64,000 nucleotides of DNA. Source: Methanobacterium veterum. GTDB lineage: Archaea; Methanobacteriota; Methanobacteria; Methanobacteriales; Methanobacteriaceae. Positions within the stretch are counted from its first letter, which is position 1. Every line of letters starts with the position of its first letter. The notes under the pieces are model-generated. The model was given only the letters and a program-made list of their open reading frames with translations. It made no database searches and was not told where the DNA came from. The translations under genes and the position numbers were made by a program. Shown here piece after piece: positions 28,751-38,356 of the stretch. The stretch lies in NCBI RefSeq assembly GCF_000745485.1, contig NZ_JQJK01000017.1, positions 1 through 64,000 on the forward strand, in the 5' to 3' direction.

Positions 28751-29779
28751 ATGAAGATTTTAACCATTGACGTAGGTTTAGGTACTCAAGATATCATGTT
28801 TTATGACAGCAAGGAGTCCATTGAAAATTCTCCAAAACTGGTAATGCCCTCTCCAACAAGGATAATCGCAGATAGAATAGCCGAATCAAAGGGAGATTTA
28901 TTTATAAAAGGCGAAACTATGGGCGGAGGATTTATAACTAAAGTTGTAAAGGAACATTTAAAAGATCACCAGGTTTTCATGACGGAAAATGCTGCAAGGA
29001 CCATAAGAGACAATTTGGATTATGTAAAGTCGTTAGGGGTGGAGATAGTACCCTCCTCTGAAGCAGAAAAATATTCAGATTTAACTCAAATAGAGTTTAA
29101 AGATGTTGATCTATATGCTATAAAGAGTGCACTGGCTGAATTCGATGTAGATCCAAGTTTCGATTATTTGGGAGTAGCTGTCCAGGATCATGGATATATG
29201 GAAGGTGTTGGAGATAGAGATTTCAGATTCATGAAAATAAGGGAAAAACTGGACGTCCCAAAAGGGCCAGAAGAGTTTGCATATTTTGGTGAAGCTCCAT
29301 CTTATTTTACAAGGATTAATGCAGTGCTGCGGTCATTTAACAATTATAACACTGCTGTAATGGATTCTAAATTCGCGTCTGTCTGCGGTGCAACATGCGA
29401 CAGGTATGTAAAAACCCTTGAAAAGTTCATAGTTATGGATATTGGAAACGGCCATACTCTGGCGGCAGCATTTGACGGGGGAAAAATAGTGGGCGTATTT
29501 GAACACCATACTCGTAATATGACACCAGATAAGATAGATCTATTTGTTAATAAACTTGCAGATGGAACTATAACTCATGAAGAAGTACATGAAGATCACG
29601 GTCATGGGGCATGGTCTTTAAAACCAATAGGTGATTTTGAAGCTATAGTTGCAACAGGGCCCCGCAGAAACGTTTTAGAGAAGACAGATTTTAATGTGCA
29701 TTATGCAGCTCCTGCAGGAGATGTGATGATGACAGGACCTGCAGGACTTATAAAGGCTATTCAATCCAAAAATGGTTAA
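28751..29779 (+). CDS. DUF1786-family protein, actin-like ATPase fold
   Basis: A 342-residue protein of the archaeal DUF1786 family (COG4012), sometimes labelled pyruvate-formate-lyase-activating related without proof. It has two sugar-kinase/actin-type phosphate loops: LTIDVGLGTQDIMFYD at residues 4-19 and IVMDIGNGHTLAAAFD near 226-241. KLAGD-like and DHGHGAWSL segments near 283 and ATGPRR near 301 could line the nucleotide site. No membrane segment is visible. The gene lacks a ribosome binding site and appears leaderless. A PHP-domain gene follows after 58 bases on the same strand. The function is unknown; an ATPase or sugar-kinase-like activity is the family-based guess. Confidence 0.88.
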   Translation: MKILTIDVGLGTQDIMFYDSKESIENSPKLVMPSPTRIIADRIAESKGDLFIKGETMGGGFITKVVKEHLKDHQVFMTENAARTIRDNLDYVKSLGVEIVPSSEAEKYSDLTQIEFKDVDLYAIKSALAEFDVDPSFDYLGVAVQDHGYMEGVGDRDFRFMKIREKLDVPKGPEEFAYFGEAPSYFTRINAVLRSFNNYNTAVMDSKFASVCGATCDRYVKTLEKFIVMDIGNGHTLAAAFDGGKIVGVFEHHTRNMTPDKIDLFVNKLADGTITHEEVHEDHGHGAWSLKPIGDFEAIVATGPRRNVLEKTDFNVHYAAPAGDVMMTGPAGLIKAIQSKNG

Positions 29780-29837
29780 TTTTTATGTATTAAGGATGTA
29801 TGTGTCTGAAAAATACGAAAAATAAGGGGATTTATAA

Positions 29838-30485
29838 ATGATATTAGATCCACATATACATAGTACGTACTCTAGTGACTCAACAGCGCGTCCTAGAGAT
29901 ATAATTAAGAAGGCTCGAAGTATAGGGTTAGATGCAATTGCTATAGCTGATCATAACAGCATTAAAGGCTCAATGGTTGGAATTGAAGAATCTAAAGATA
30001 TGGAAGATTTTATAGTACTGCCTGCAATGGAAGTAAGCAGCAGCAAAGGCCATATAGTAGCAATAGGAATAAATGAAGAGATAAAAAGAGGCTTGTCTCC
30101 TGAAGAAACAGTTGAGGCAATAAGGGAAGCTGGCGGAATTGCTATTGCCCCGCACCCATTTGTGCGTTACAGGGAAGGATTATGCGATAGAATCAAAAAG
30201 TTAGATATAGATGCTATGGAAACATTAAACTCAAGGTATATCTTTGGATATTCCAACTGGAAGGCAAAAAATCTTGCTGAGGAGAGGGGAATACCTCAAA
30301 TTGGTGCAAGTGATGCACATTTTCTGGGTGCAATTGGAAGCTGTGTTACAGAATTTGATGCTGATTTTTCTGTTGATAGTATAATAGAGGCAATTTTATC
30401 TGGAAAAACCAATGTGTTTGGAGATAGAACTCCCCTGCCTTTGATAATAAAGGAAGTTATCAATAAGAAGATTAAGCGGATTTAA
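29838..30485 (+). CDS. PHP-domain metal-dependent phosphoesterase
   Basis: A 215-residue PHP-domain protein. Metal-binding motifs are DPHIHSTYSSDS at residues 4-15, IADHNS near 37-42, IAPHPFVRYREG near 107-118 and GASDAHFLGAIGS near 156-168. This is the TrpH/YciV-like subgroup, of which some members are 5'-3' oligonucleotide or 3',5'-nucleoside-bisphosphate phosphatases. AGGGGAT precedes the ATG. It follows the DUF1786 gene by 58 bases. The class of activity is well supported, the substrate is not. Confidence 0.92.
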   Translation: MILDPHIHSTYSSDSTARPRDIIKKARSIGLDAIAIADHNSIKGSMVGIEESKDMEDFIVLPAMEVSSSKGHIVAIGINEEIKRGLSPEETVEAIREAGGIAIAPHPFVRYREGLCDRIKKLDIDAMETLNSRYIFGYSNWKAKNLAEERGIPQIGASDAHFLGAIGSCVTEFDADFSVDSIIEAILSGKTNVFGDRTPLPLIIKEVINKKIKRI

Positions 30486-30626
30486 AAGTTATGGGAGTAG
30501 CATACTTTAGATAGGGGCCTAAGAATATATGGTGCGGATAATGTACTGAAAACTTTAGAAAAGTTTAAAATAATCTTTGACAATTTAATATTCAGTGTTA
30601 TACTCATTGGAATGAGAGGGAAAACC

Positions 30627-31310
30627 ATGGTTTCAAACGAAGAAATAAAGAGAAGGCTGGAATTGAGGAGGAGAGGCATAAATCCAGATGAAAAATTTGA
30701 TAAAGAAGACGAAGTTATTTGCTCAAAATGTCACGCTGTAAATCTTGAAAACGCGAAATTTTGTATTGGTTGCGGAAATGAACTAAGTAAACCCCCCGTA
30801 TACACTCTTAAAATAAATGAACCTAAGTCTAACTTGATTGTGTGCCCAGGCTGCGGAACTGAAAATAAAATAGGTTCCAAATTCTGTATCGGTTGTGGAA
30901 CCAACTTACTTGAAAACAGCGTAAACACATCTGAAGCGGATGAAATTGATATGAATTCTCTTATTTGTCAGAAATGTGGCTTTAAGAATAATTCTGGTTC
31001 TAAATTTTGTGTTGGCTGTGGAGCTAACTTAAAAGAAGCCCCAAATGAAAACGCAAACTCATTTGATATGGAAATGAGCAGTGAAAAAGAAGTTCTGTTA
31101 ACTATAAAAGATGGTAATGATAAAGAAGCGGCGTTAGATACAGAAATCGATAGTGAATCTAATGGCGGAATGAAAGATATTCCTGAACAGGCTGCAGAAT
31201 TCAATATTCTTGATGAAATTAAAAAAGCAAAAGAATTACTTGATATGGGCGCGGTATCTGAGGAAGAATACCAAAAAATTAAAAGTAAATATCTTGATAA
31301 ACTGGGTTAA
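30627..31310 (+). CDS. Triple zinc-ribbon protein with C-terminal SHOCT-like motif
   Basis: A 227-residue soluble protein. Three zinc ribbons, each with paired CxxC knuckles, are evenly spaced: ICSKCHAVNLENAKFCIGCG (about 31-50), VCPGCGTENKIGSKFCIGCG (about 72-91) and ICQKCGFKNNSGSKFCVGCG (about 112-131). Acidic linkers follow, and the last 35 residues (ILDEIKKAKELLDMGAVSEE, YQKIKSKYLDKLG) match the SHOCT domain, a short oligomerisation motif. The ATG at 30627 was chosen because AGAGGG lies six bases before it. No partner is evident; such proteins may scaffold or bind nucleic acid. Confidence 0.85.
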   Translation: MVSNEEIKRRLELRRRGINPDEKFDKEDEVICSKCHAVNLENAKFCIGCGNELSKPPVYTLKINEPKSNLIVCPGCGTENKIGSKFCIGCGTNLLENSVNTSEADEIDMNSLICQKCGFKNNSGSKFCVGCGANLKEAPNENANSFDMEMSSEKEVLLTIKDGNDKEAALDTEIDSESNGGMKDIPEQAAEFNILDEIKKAKELLDMGAVSEEEYQKIKSKYLDKLG

Positions 31311-31343
31311 CAGTTTAAGAGAACTAAAATCAATTTTTTATAA

Positions 31344-31847
31344 CTAAAAAAGCTTGCTTAAACAGTCACTGCAAAATCCCGGGCCTTTTATATCTGTTTC
31401 TACAACGCTGTTGCTGAAATGCATGACGCAAAGGTGATTTTTGCAGTGGGAAAGTCCAAAAGTATGGCCTAACTCGTGTACAGCTTCTGTTAAAACTCTT
31501 TTTAAAAATAATTTTTTATTTGGACTTTTTAATCTATTTACAGATATTATTGCAAAATTTCCGGGATATTCAGCTTCTCCAAGGACAAAATTTAGCCGTG
31601 AAGCATATAAGTCTACATTTGTTACTCCCAGAATATGATTAGAATCTCTTTTTAGGATATTCATCATAGAATAAAGGATTTCTGTTGAATGGTACTGGTC
31701 TCTAGAGGGGTTATAAGATCTTTCAGGTATCTCTAAGATATCATTTGATACATGGCAGCTAATACCAAATATTTTTTCTAGAGGTTTTTCAAGCATTTTG
31801 AGAAGCTTGTTTTCTACTGTTCCAATGGACTGTATGAGAATTTCCAT
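31344..31847 (-). CDS. amzA: Archaemetzincin zinc metalloprotease
   Basis: A 167-residue archaemetzincin. The extended motif HELGHTFGLSHCKNHLCVMH near residues 126-145 gives the three zinc-binding His, the catalytic Glu and the family-specific Cys residues and Met-turn; two more Cys (FCSDC) near the C terminus complete the Cys set that holds a second zinc. Archaemetzincins are cytoplasmic in archaea and their natural substrates are not established. The ATG has no obvious ribosome binding site. The gene converges with the zinc-ribbon gene and diverges from the Usp gene. Confidence 0.96.
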   Translation of the reverse strand: MEILIQSIGTVENKLLKMLEKPLEKIFGISCHVSNDILEIPERSYNPSRDQYHSTEILYSMMNILKRDSNHILGVTNVDLYASRLNFVLGEAEYPGNFAIISVNRLKSPNKKLFLKRVLTEAVHELGHTFGLSHCKNHLCVMHFSNSVVETDIKGPGFCSDCLSKLF

Positions 31848-31914
31848 AGTATATTATTTATCCTTTTTTATACATAATATGTAGTAGGAATATTAATCAT
31901 TTGGAGGTAAATCT

Positions 31915-32358
31915 ATGGTCGAGAAAATGTTATTAGCTACAGATAATTCCAAACAGGCGGAAAAAGCAGGGGGAGAAGCGATTTCAATGGCGAGTTTGGG
32001 CGGTACTATCATAGTTTTATATGTAATTGATGCAGATTACTTGAATGCATTACCACAGCAGGATTTAAGGGATCAGCTTAATGAAAACTTAAAAAAAGAG
32101 GGAAAAGAGGCTGTTGAAAAGTTTAAAAAAAGGATAGAAGAAGAACAGTGTGCAGGTACGTGTCCAAATGTTAATATTATCACCATGATTAAAGAAGGCA
32201 GACCTGCTGATATCATAATTAAAACTGCCGAAGAGGAAGGTGTAGATCAGATAGTACTTGGAAAATCTGGTAAACACGGTATAGAAAAATTCTTGATTGG
32301 AAGCACCGCTGACAGAGTAGTGAGGAAAGCGAAGATCCCTGTCAATGTGGTCTCTTAA
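31915..32358 (+). CDS. Universal stress protein, UspA family
   Basis: A 147-residue Usp-domain protein. EKMLLATDNSKQAEKAGGEA at the N terminus and LGKSGKHGIEKFLIGSTADR near the C terminus give the G-2x-G-9x-G-S ATP-binding signature, so it should bind ATP. The final strand IPVNVVS closes the fold. The middle contains two Cys (EEQCAGTCPN), unusual in the family and possibly redox-active. GGAGGT precedes the ATG. It is probably monocistronic and may assist persistence under stress, but its specific role is unknown. Confidence 0.94.
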   Translation: MVEKMLLATDNSKQAEKAGGEAISMASLGGTIIVLYVIDADYLNALPQQDLRDQLNENLKKEGKEAVEKFKKRIEEEQCAGTCPNVNIITMIKEGRPADIIIKTAEEEGVDQIVLGKSGKHGIEKFLIGSTADRVVRKAKIPVNVVS

Positions 32359-32463
32359 TAAGCTGAAAATCGAGCATTAATCTAAATTTATAAATTTTAA
32401 TTTAATTTACTTTTTTAGTAGCTGTATAAAAAAACTTAAATTATTCAAATTTCTATTAAATCT

Positions 32464-33255
32464 ATGCTTTCAGATATTTCAGAGTTCATACAGCAAAATT
32501 TCCTGTACACTCATCCGGGATATACCATTCTAAATACGGTAGTTTTTGGAATTATACTTGGAATTGCTGTTATACTGATTATAAAGATGTTTAAATACAT
32601 TAAAAAGGATCCAAAAGATCTATTCATCCCTTTAGTTCCCTTCATATTCTTTGGATCAAGTGCAAGGGCACTTGTAGATAATGGAATTTATCCCCTTGTC
32701 CTGTGTCTTGTTACGCCAGGAATATATATTTTAACGGGCTTTGCAGCAATTGCCACGCTGCTGCTATCTGTTTATGTAGAAAGGAAAACTAAATTTGATT
32801 ACAGGTACTTCATACTGATCGTGGGAACCGTTTTGTGTATTCCTAATATTTTAAGTATTAACCATCTAAATTGGGTTACATTTTTTGAGGTTGTTGGAAC
32901 ATGGGCAGTGATGACTTCAATATTCGCACTTATAGGAAGAAAATGGGCTCTTTTAAAGGATAAATTTAATTTAGGAATTCTTTCAGCCCATTTATTTGAT
33001 GCATCAGCAACTTTTATTGCAATTGATTTTTACGGCTATGGGGAGCAGCATGTTCTTCCAACTGCACTTATGAATATTACAGGAACAGCAGCAGTGATGT
33101 TTCCTTTAAAAATAGGAGTTATATTAGCAGCTCTTTATGTTGTAGATGAATATGTTGAAGATAATACCATCAAAAATATGTTAAAGCTGGCCATATTTAT
33201 TTTAGGACTTGCACCAGGCCTTAGAGATTTCTTGAGCTTAAGTATAGGCACATAA
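32464..33255 (+). CDS. DUF63-family membrane protein
   Basis: A 263-residue archaeal membrane protein with about eight hydrophobic helices. Family-like segments include IPLVPFIFFGSSARALVDNG near residues 55-75, AHLFDASATFIAIDFYGYGE near 177-197 and LGLAPGLRDFLSLS at the C terminus. The buried Arg, Asp and His residues in these helices are conserved in DUF63, suggesting transport or enzymatic function, but none has been established. No ribosome binding site precedes the ATG, so the transcript may be leaderless. It stands alone. Confidence 0.88.
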   Translation: MLSDISEFIQQNFLYTHPGYTILNTVVFGIILGIAVILIIKMFKYIKKDPKDLFIPLVPFIFFGSSARALVDNGIYPLVLCLVTPGIYILTGFAAIATLLLSVYVERKTKFDYRYFILIVGTVLCIPNILSINHLNWVTFFEVVGTWAVMTSIFALIGRKWALLKDKFNLGILSAHLFDASATFIAIDFYGYGEQHVLPTALMNITGTAAVMFPLKIGVILAALYVVDEYVEDNTIKNMLKLAIFILGLAPGLRDFLSLSIGT

Positions 33256-33328
33256 TTGCCTTGGGACAGTCAGGATCAATTATAGAAAATTTATAATTGA
33301 AAATTCAAAAGTAAATAAAAAGAATTAA

Positions 33329-33643
33329 TTAATCAAATTTAAAAATCAAACTTAATTTATTGGTGTCAACATATTGAATAAAAGTTTCAGTAGATCCTAA
33401 CTGTTCTCCAATTTCATCAATGGCTTCATTAGGAATTAGCGCGTGTGGTGAAACAGATAATTCAATTGTTATGTTGGATTCCTCGTGATTAATTTTTATA
33501 TAATGGTTTAATTCTAAAGAATGAGCTTCACTTGTTTCAAGAACAATATTATCAACTTCATGTATTATATCAAGTTCTTTATCACTAATTTTTTCATTCA
33601 TTTCTTTTAACCAGTCAATATCTTCTTTAAACGTAATATTCAC
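33329..33643 (-). CDS. Hypothetical protein, about 104 residues
   Basis: A small acidic soluble protein (EDIDWLKEMNEKISDKELDI, then beta-rich text such as NHYIKINHEESNITIELSVS). I recognise no family. The start is uncertain. GTG at 33643 lies inside the only strong site, GGGGTGA; measuring from that site, ACG five bases downstream would be best placed, which would make the product three residues shorter. No ATG is available upstream. The gene lies between DUF63 and leuA and converges with DUF63. Confidence 0.6.
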   Translation of the reverse strand: MNITFKEDIDWLKEMNEKISDKELDIIHEVDNIVLETSEAHSLELNHYIKINHEESNITIELSVSPHALIPNEAIDEIGEQLGSTETFIQYVDTNKLSLIFKFD

Positions 33644-33944
33644 CCCGTTATTTGTTAGACTATTGTGTTATGATGATTCTATTTCAAATGTTTTTAACCT
33701 TTTGCAAAGTTTTTTTTCAATTTACACTAATTTTCATATATTTTCAATGAATTTTGCTCAAATTTTGCATGATCCTAATTCGCGAACTGCTGATTCCTGA
33801 CGCTTCATATGCTCATAAAATCTGGACGGGAGATCATTTTTAATATCGGTTGTTGTCATACTTATTGTGTGGACTGTTAAAGCAGAAGTTATAGATTGTG
33901 CTTGAACAATTTACAAATTGCCAAACCAAAAGGAGAAATAAGAT
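33644..33944. other. leuA upstream region
   Basis: About 300 bases before leuA. I looked for a leucine-rich leader peptide, a T-box-like fold or another riboswitch and saw none that I could support. AAAGGAGA precedes the leuA ATG. The left part carries the start of the minus-strand 104-residue gene. Confidence 0.45.
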
Positions 33945-35462
33945 ATGTATATAGAAAACGTAAAAAACGAGATGAACCTGCCGGAAACGGTGAAAATATT
34001 TGACACAACGCTAAGAGACGGTGAGCAAACACCAGGGGTTGCAATGACCGTAGATGAAAAGATACGAATTGCAAAAAGGCTTGATGAACTTGGTGTTAAT
34101 GTAATAGAAGCTGGATTCCCTGCTTCATCCAGTGGTGAAGTAGAAGCAGCTGGTGAAATCCTTAAACTTGGGTTAAATGCCCAGATTTGTGGTTTGGCAA
34201 GACCATTAAAAGGTGATCTGGACGCAGCAATTGATGCTGACGTGGATTACATACATACGTTTATTGGTACATCTCCCCTTCACAGAGAATTCAAACTTAA
34301 AATGAGTAAAGAAGAGATTTTAAGTAAATCAGTAGATGCAGTAGAGTATATAAAAGATCATGGTATTGTAGCTGAATTTTCAGCAGAAGACTCTACAAGA
34401 ACAGAACTTGATTATTTAAAGGAAATTTATAATGCAGTTGAGGATGCAGGTGTGGACTGCATCAATGTTCCAGATACTGTGGGTGTTATGGTCCCAACTT
34501 CTATGAAATGGCTTATAAGAGAACTTAAATCGGAACTGAAAGTTCCAATTAGCGTGCACTGCCATAACGACTTTGGACTTGCAGTTGCAAACTCTCTTGC
34601 CTCTGTAGAGGCAGGAGCTGATCAGGTTCATGCAACTATAAATGGATTAGGCGAACGAGCTGGAAACGCATCTCTGGAAGAGGTTGTAATGGCTCTTATC
34701 ACTCAATACAACCTGAAAATGAATATTAAAACTGAAGGTCTTGTAAACCTTTCAGAATTTGTTTCAAGAATTACAGGGGTTAAAATGCCTCCAAATAAAG
34801 CTATTGTGGGAGAAAATGCATTTGCCCATGAGGCAGGAATACATGTGCATGGAGTGCTTGCAAAAGCGGAAACATACGAGCCAATAACGCCTGAAATGGT
34901 AGGTCACACAAGAAGAATAGTTTTAGGGAAACATACAGGTGCAAATGCTATAAAGGCAAAACTTGAAGAATATGGAATAGATTTAGATAAGAATCAATTT
35001 GATAAAGTATTTAATCAGGTTAAAGCACTTGGGGATAAGGGTAAATGTGTCACCGATGCTGATTTAAGGGCTATAGCTGAAAGTATTCTGGGAAGGGCAA
35101 AAGAAGAAATAGTAAAACTGGAAGGATTTTCAGTAATGACTGGAAACAGCGTACTGCCTACAGCTACAGTTAAGCTCAGCATTAATGGAAAAAGTAAAAC
35201 CGCTGCAAAAACGGGTGTAGGTCCTGTAGATGCCGCAATAAATGCTATTCAACGTGCTGTAAGTGAAACTGCAGATATAGAACTTCAGGAATATAACATA
35301 GAGGCTATAACTGGAGGAACTAATGCTCTTGCTGAGGTATTTGTTATAATGGGGGATAAAGAAGGTAACAAAGCAACTGGACGATCTACAACTGAAGATA
35401 TTGTCATGGCAAGTGTTGAAGCAGTCCTGGACGCAATAAACAAAATACTGATCTTAAGATAA
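33945..35462 (+). CDS. leuA: 2-isopropylmalate synthase
   Basis: A 505-residue enzyme of the HMGL-like Claisen-condensing family. [20 protein letters not shown] near residues 19-38 carries the catalytic Arg and metal Asp, and [20 protein letters not shown] near 198-217 the HxH metal ligands. The C-terminal 120 residues (from about 385; [20 protein letters not shown] and [15 protein letters not shown]) form the LeuA allosteric domain, which AksA homocitrate synthases lack. LeuA makes 2-isopropylmalate from 2-ketoisovalerate and acetyl-CoA for leucine. The closely related citramalate synthase (CimA) has the same layout, so that is the main alternative. AGGAG precedes the ATG. Confidence 0.9.
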   Translation: MYIENVKNEMNLPETVKIFDTTLRDGEQTPGVAMTVDEKIRIAKRLDELGVNVIEAGFPASSSGEVEAAGEILKLGLNAQICGLARPLKGDLDAAIDADVDYIHTFIGTSPLHREFKLKMSKEEILSKSVDAVEYIKDHGIVAEFSAEDSTRTELDYLKEIYNAVEDAGVDCINVPDTVGVMVPTSMKWLIRELKSELKVPISVHCHNDFGLAVANSLASVEAGADQVHATINGLGERAGNASLEEVVMALITQYNLKMNIKTEGLVNLSEFVSRITGVKMPPNKAIVGENAFAHEAGIHVHGVLAKAETYEPITPEMVGHTRRIVLGKHTGANAIKAKLEEYGIDLDKNQFDKVFNQVKALGDKGKCVTDADLRAIAESILGRAKEEIVKLEGFSVMTGNSVLPTATVKLSINGKSKTAAKTGVGPVDAAINAIQRAVSETADIELQEYNIEAITGGTNALAEVFVIMGDKEGNKATGRSTTEDIVMASVEAVLDAINKILILR

Positions 35463-35712
35463 CTCTGGTTAGACAGTACCGCTATTTAAAGAATATTTAG
35501 GTTATATATGTTTTAAAATAGTAAGCGGGACTGTTTTAACATTTTTTTTATTTTTAAACTATTATTTCGTGTTTAAAATATTAATGCCATTGATTTTAGG
35601 ATATTTAATAACACAAATTTAAATTTTTATGAGTGTATTAAAGTGTTTAAATGATCAAAGTATTAATATGCGTAAATGCAAAATGATAAATTAATTTGTA
35701 AAAGGTAGAGGC

Positions 35713-36468
35713 ATGTCAATGAGTAACGCAAGAATTCTGGTTGTTGAAGATGAAAGGATTACCGCAGAGGACATAAAGGATGGCCTTAAAAGTTTGGGAT
35801 ACGAAGTACCTGCAGTGGTTCATTCGGGTGAAGACGCTGTTTGTAAAGCGACAGAGCTTCAGCCGGATCTTGTTCTTATGGACATTAAGCTTGAGGGTGA
35901 AATGGATGGTATAGAGGCCGCAGGAGAAATTAAAAAGCGCTTTGATATACCGGTTATTTATTTGACTGCATATTCAGATGAAGATACTTTAGAACGGGCA
36001 AGAAGGACAGAACCATCGGGTTATGTTCTTAAAGAACCTTCGGGATTTGTCCATAAACCATTTAAAGAGAGCGAATTACATACTATCATTGAATTAACTC
36101 TTTACAGGCATAAAATGGAAAAAAATCATGATCAATGGTTGGAGACAATGCTTGAAAGTGTAAATGAAGCTTTAATTGCCACAGATGAAAATGGAAAAAT
36201 TAGATTTATGAACAGTATTGCAGAAGACATTACTGGATGGATACGGGAAGAAGCTGTTAACAGAGATTTAGTTGATGTTTTTAAAGTTCAAAAGGATGAA
36301 TTCGACATTAACGAATTAAGAGTTGATGTTAGTGACTATTCCATGGATCGAATCATGTTAAACAATAAAAATGGGGCAAGAATTCCAGTTAAAGCTAATT
36401 TAAGCCATATTACTGATAATAAGGGAAATATAAATGGGATGACTTTAGTTTTCTGTAATTTAACATAA
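35713..36468 (+). CDS. REC-PAS response regulator
   Basis: A 251-residue protein. Residues 4-125 are a receiver domain: [14 protein letters not shown] with the acidic pocket, [14 protein letters not shown] with the phosphoacceptor Asp near residue 58, and YLTAYS. The beta5 region reads EPSGYVLK then [10 protein letters not shown], an eight-residue tandem copy around the conserved Lys. Residues 137-250 are one PAS domain ([20 protein letters not shown]). There is no output HTH or kinase domain, so it signals through protein contact. The paralogue at 36488 follows after 19 bases and must share its transcript. Likely partners are the soluble PAS kinases of the genome, such as the one at 21.4 kb. 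Confidence 0.93.
   Translation: MSMSNARILVVEDERITAEDIKDGLKSLGYEVPAVVHSGEDAVCKATELQPDLVLMDIKLEGEMDGIEAAGEIKKRFDIPVIYLTAYSDEDTLERARRTEPSGYVLKEPSGFVHKPFKESELHTIIELTLYRHKMEKNHDQWLETMLESVNEALIATDENGKIRFMNSIAEDITGWIREEAVNRDLVDVFKVQKDEFDINELRVDVSDYSMDRIMLNNKNGARIPVKANLSHITDNKGNINGMTLVFCNLT
35854..35918 (+). repeat. 65-base identical block shared with the paralogue (copy 1)
   Basis: Bases 35854-35918 are identical to 36623-36687 in the next gene, covering [20 protein letters not shown] around the phosphoacceptor. Flanking sequence differs at many synonymous positions, so the identity exceeds what protein constraint needs and suggests gene conversion. Confidence 0.85.
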
Positions 36469-36487
36469 TTGTTATAGGGGGTAAAAT

Positions 36488-37249
36488 ATGGCAGCCGCTC
36501 AAATTATGGTTGTTGAGGATGAGAGGATTACCGCAAAGGATATACAAAATGCACTGGAAAGTGCAGGATATGGAGTTGCCGATTTAGTTTTTTCTGGCGA
36601 GGATGCGGTTCGTAAGGCAGGGGAGCTTCAGCCGGATCTTGTTCTTATGGACATTAAGCTTGAGGGTGAAATGGATGGTATAGAGGCTGCAACACAAATC
36701 AGGGAACGTTATGATATTCCAGTAATTTATTTAACTGCATATTCAAATGCGGGTATTGTGCAAAGAGCTAAAATGACGGAACCTGCAGGATATCTTCTTA
36801 AAGAACAGTTTGGCTTTCTTACCAAGCCTTTTGAAGAGAGTGAATTGAACACTACCATAGAGATAGCTCTTTACAACCATAAAATTGAAAAAAGACTTAG
36901 AAATCGTGAACAATGGCTTGCTGCGATACTTAAAAGTGTAAGCGACGCTGTAATAGCTACAGATTCTAAAGGTAGGATTAAGTATATGAATCCTGTTGCT
37001 GAGGATCTTACAGGGTGGATACAGGAAGAAGCTATAGGTGAAGATTTGGATAAAATATTAAAAATTTTGAGTAAAGAATCCACAAACATTGAACAAGGGA
37101 ATACTTCAACTGATTTCTTTGATAAAACGGTAATAATAGCTAAAGATGGAACTAAATTACTTGTAAGTGGCAGTACTACTCCTATTAAAGATGAAAAAGG
37201 TAATGCTGATGGTTTAGCTGTGGTATTTAGAAAGTACAGGTTAAATTAA
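36488..37249 (+). CDS. REC-PAS response regulator, paralogue
   Basis: A 253-residue REC-PAS protein, tandem paralogue of the preceding gene. The receiver ([41 protein letters not shown]) is followed by the duplicated beta5 segment, here EPAGYLLK then EQFGFLTKPF, more diverged than in the first gene. The PAS domain starts near residue 140 (ILKSVSDAVIATDSKGRIKY). AGGGGGT precedes the ATG. The stop of gene one and the start of gene two are 19 bases apart. The two PAS domains differ more than the receivers, so the pair may read one phosphorelay but different ligands. Confidence 0.93.
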   Translation: MAAAQIMVVEDERITAKDIQNALESAGYGVADLVFSGEDAVRKAGELQPDLVLMDIKLEGEMDGIEAATQIRERYDIPVIYLTAYSNAGIVQRAKMTEPAGYLLKEQFGFLTKPFEESELNTTIEIALYNHKIEKRLRNREQWLAAILKSVSDAVIATDSKGRIKYMNPVAEDLTGWIQEEAIGEDLDKILKILSKESTNIEQGNTSTDFFDKTVIIAKDGTKLLVSGSTTPIKDEKGNADGLAVVFRKYRLN

Positions 37250-37876
37250 ATATTAATTTTATTCTCACGCTCATGCCCAGAATGTTGTGTAAATAATATC
37301 GTTTCATTTTCGTGTGTCTGGTTAATTAAATTGTATTTTTTAGGGTTAATTCCTATAATCAATTAAAATTACAATTTAACCTAAAGTATAACTCATGCAC
37401 AGGTTCATGGACATGTAAAAATCTCTCAAAAAACCGAAGATTTTGTGAACATGAGCTTTATTTTAAATATAGATGATAATTGTAAATAATCTGGAAAATA
37501 TGTTTTTTAGATGGGTTAGTAGTATCTTAAAGGATTTAAATCTCGGGATAAAACTAAAATAGATTTTAGATTGCCTATTATGATTAATTAATGAACTAAA
37601 AAGGCGGAATAATATAGTTCCTAATTAGTAATACTTGGGTCGGCAATATTAATCCCGATAAAAATAGTTAATTTAGTTTTAAAAACGATTTAAGAGATTT
37701 TTTGTCCAATATTGTATTATTAATGATTATCACATTTAATTATTGGCTGTAACCATTTTATTTTATTGATCCTGGAATTTAAAGTTGAGTATGCAAAACA
37801 TAAACTATATATATTAATTAAGGAATTATAGTAATATTAGACCAAATTAACATGGTTATTCTTTGGAGGTAAAGTG
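37250..37876. other. Long intergenic region upstream of Alba
   Basis: About 625 bases. A long imperfect stem lies at 37391-37454: CTCAT and GTTCA pair with TGAAC and ATGAG, and AAAATCT with AGATTTT inside. A TATA box TATATATA (37806-37814) fits Alba transcription starting near 37836, a leader of about 40 bases. I see no supported gene. Confidence 0.5.
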
Positions 37877-38149
37877 ATGTCAGAGGAAAATGTTGTATAC
37901 ATTGGAAATAAACCCGTAATGAACTATGTTTTAGCTGTCGTAACTCAAATGAACGGCGGAACTTCAGAAGTTATCTTAAAAGCACGTGGAAGGGCCATAA
38001 GCAGGGTGGTCGACGTCGCTGAAATCGTAAGAAATAGGTTCATATCGGATGTAGAACTCGGAACTATAGATATATGCACAGAAGAAATCATGAGCAACGA
38101 AGGCGCAGCAACAAACGTTTCAGCTATTGAAATACAGCTCACTAAATAA
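37877..38149 (+). CDS. albA: Alba-family DNA/RNA-binding chromatin protein
   Basis: A 90-residue Alba protein. [20 protein letters not shown] at the N terminus and the basic loop region [20 protein letters not shown] are diagnostic, and the C-terminal beta-hairpin ([10 protein letters not shown]) closes the dimeric IF3-C-like fold. Alba coats DNA and RNA in archaea. The first possible codon, GTG at 37874, is discounted: GGAGGT (37865-37870) lies six bases before ATG 37877. A TATA box, leader and hairpin terminator frame it as a single-gene unit. The Lys corresponding to the usual acetylation site of Sulfolobus Alba is near GNK at residue 10. Confidence 0.97.
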   Translation: MSEENVVYIGNKPVMNYVLAVVTQMNGGTSEVILKARGRAISRVVDVAEIVRNRFISDVELGTIDICTEEIMSNEGAATNVSAIEIQLTK

Positions 38150-38171
38150 TATTCTTGTTAGCTCCAAAAAA

Positions 38172-38198
38172 GAAACCAGATGGTTTCATTTTTCCTTT
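38172..38198 (+). terminator. Alba terminator
   Basis: GAAACC (38172-38177) and GGTTTC (38182-38187) form a six-pair stem with loop AGAT, followed by ATTTTTCCTTTT. It starts 22 bases after the albA stop codon. Confidence 0.7.
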
Positions 38199-38356
38199 TA
38201 ATTTTAGGTCTGTTTATCAAAACTTATTTTAAAGTATAATATTTTTTTAAAGATTAAAGTATTCCTTAATTTTAGGTTTAATAAAATCAGTATTTAATTT
38301 TAGTTTGTATTTAAGCGTTTATAATAATTTATTGAATATAAAAAAAGTTAAAAATG

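Noticed and set aside
33660..33944. Leader peptide or riboswitch controlling leuA
   Set aside because: No short Leu-rich frame with a ribosome binding site and no stable nested hairpins could be found.
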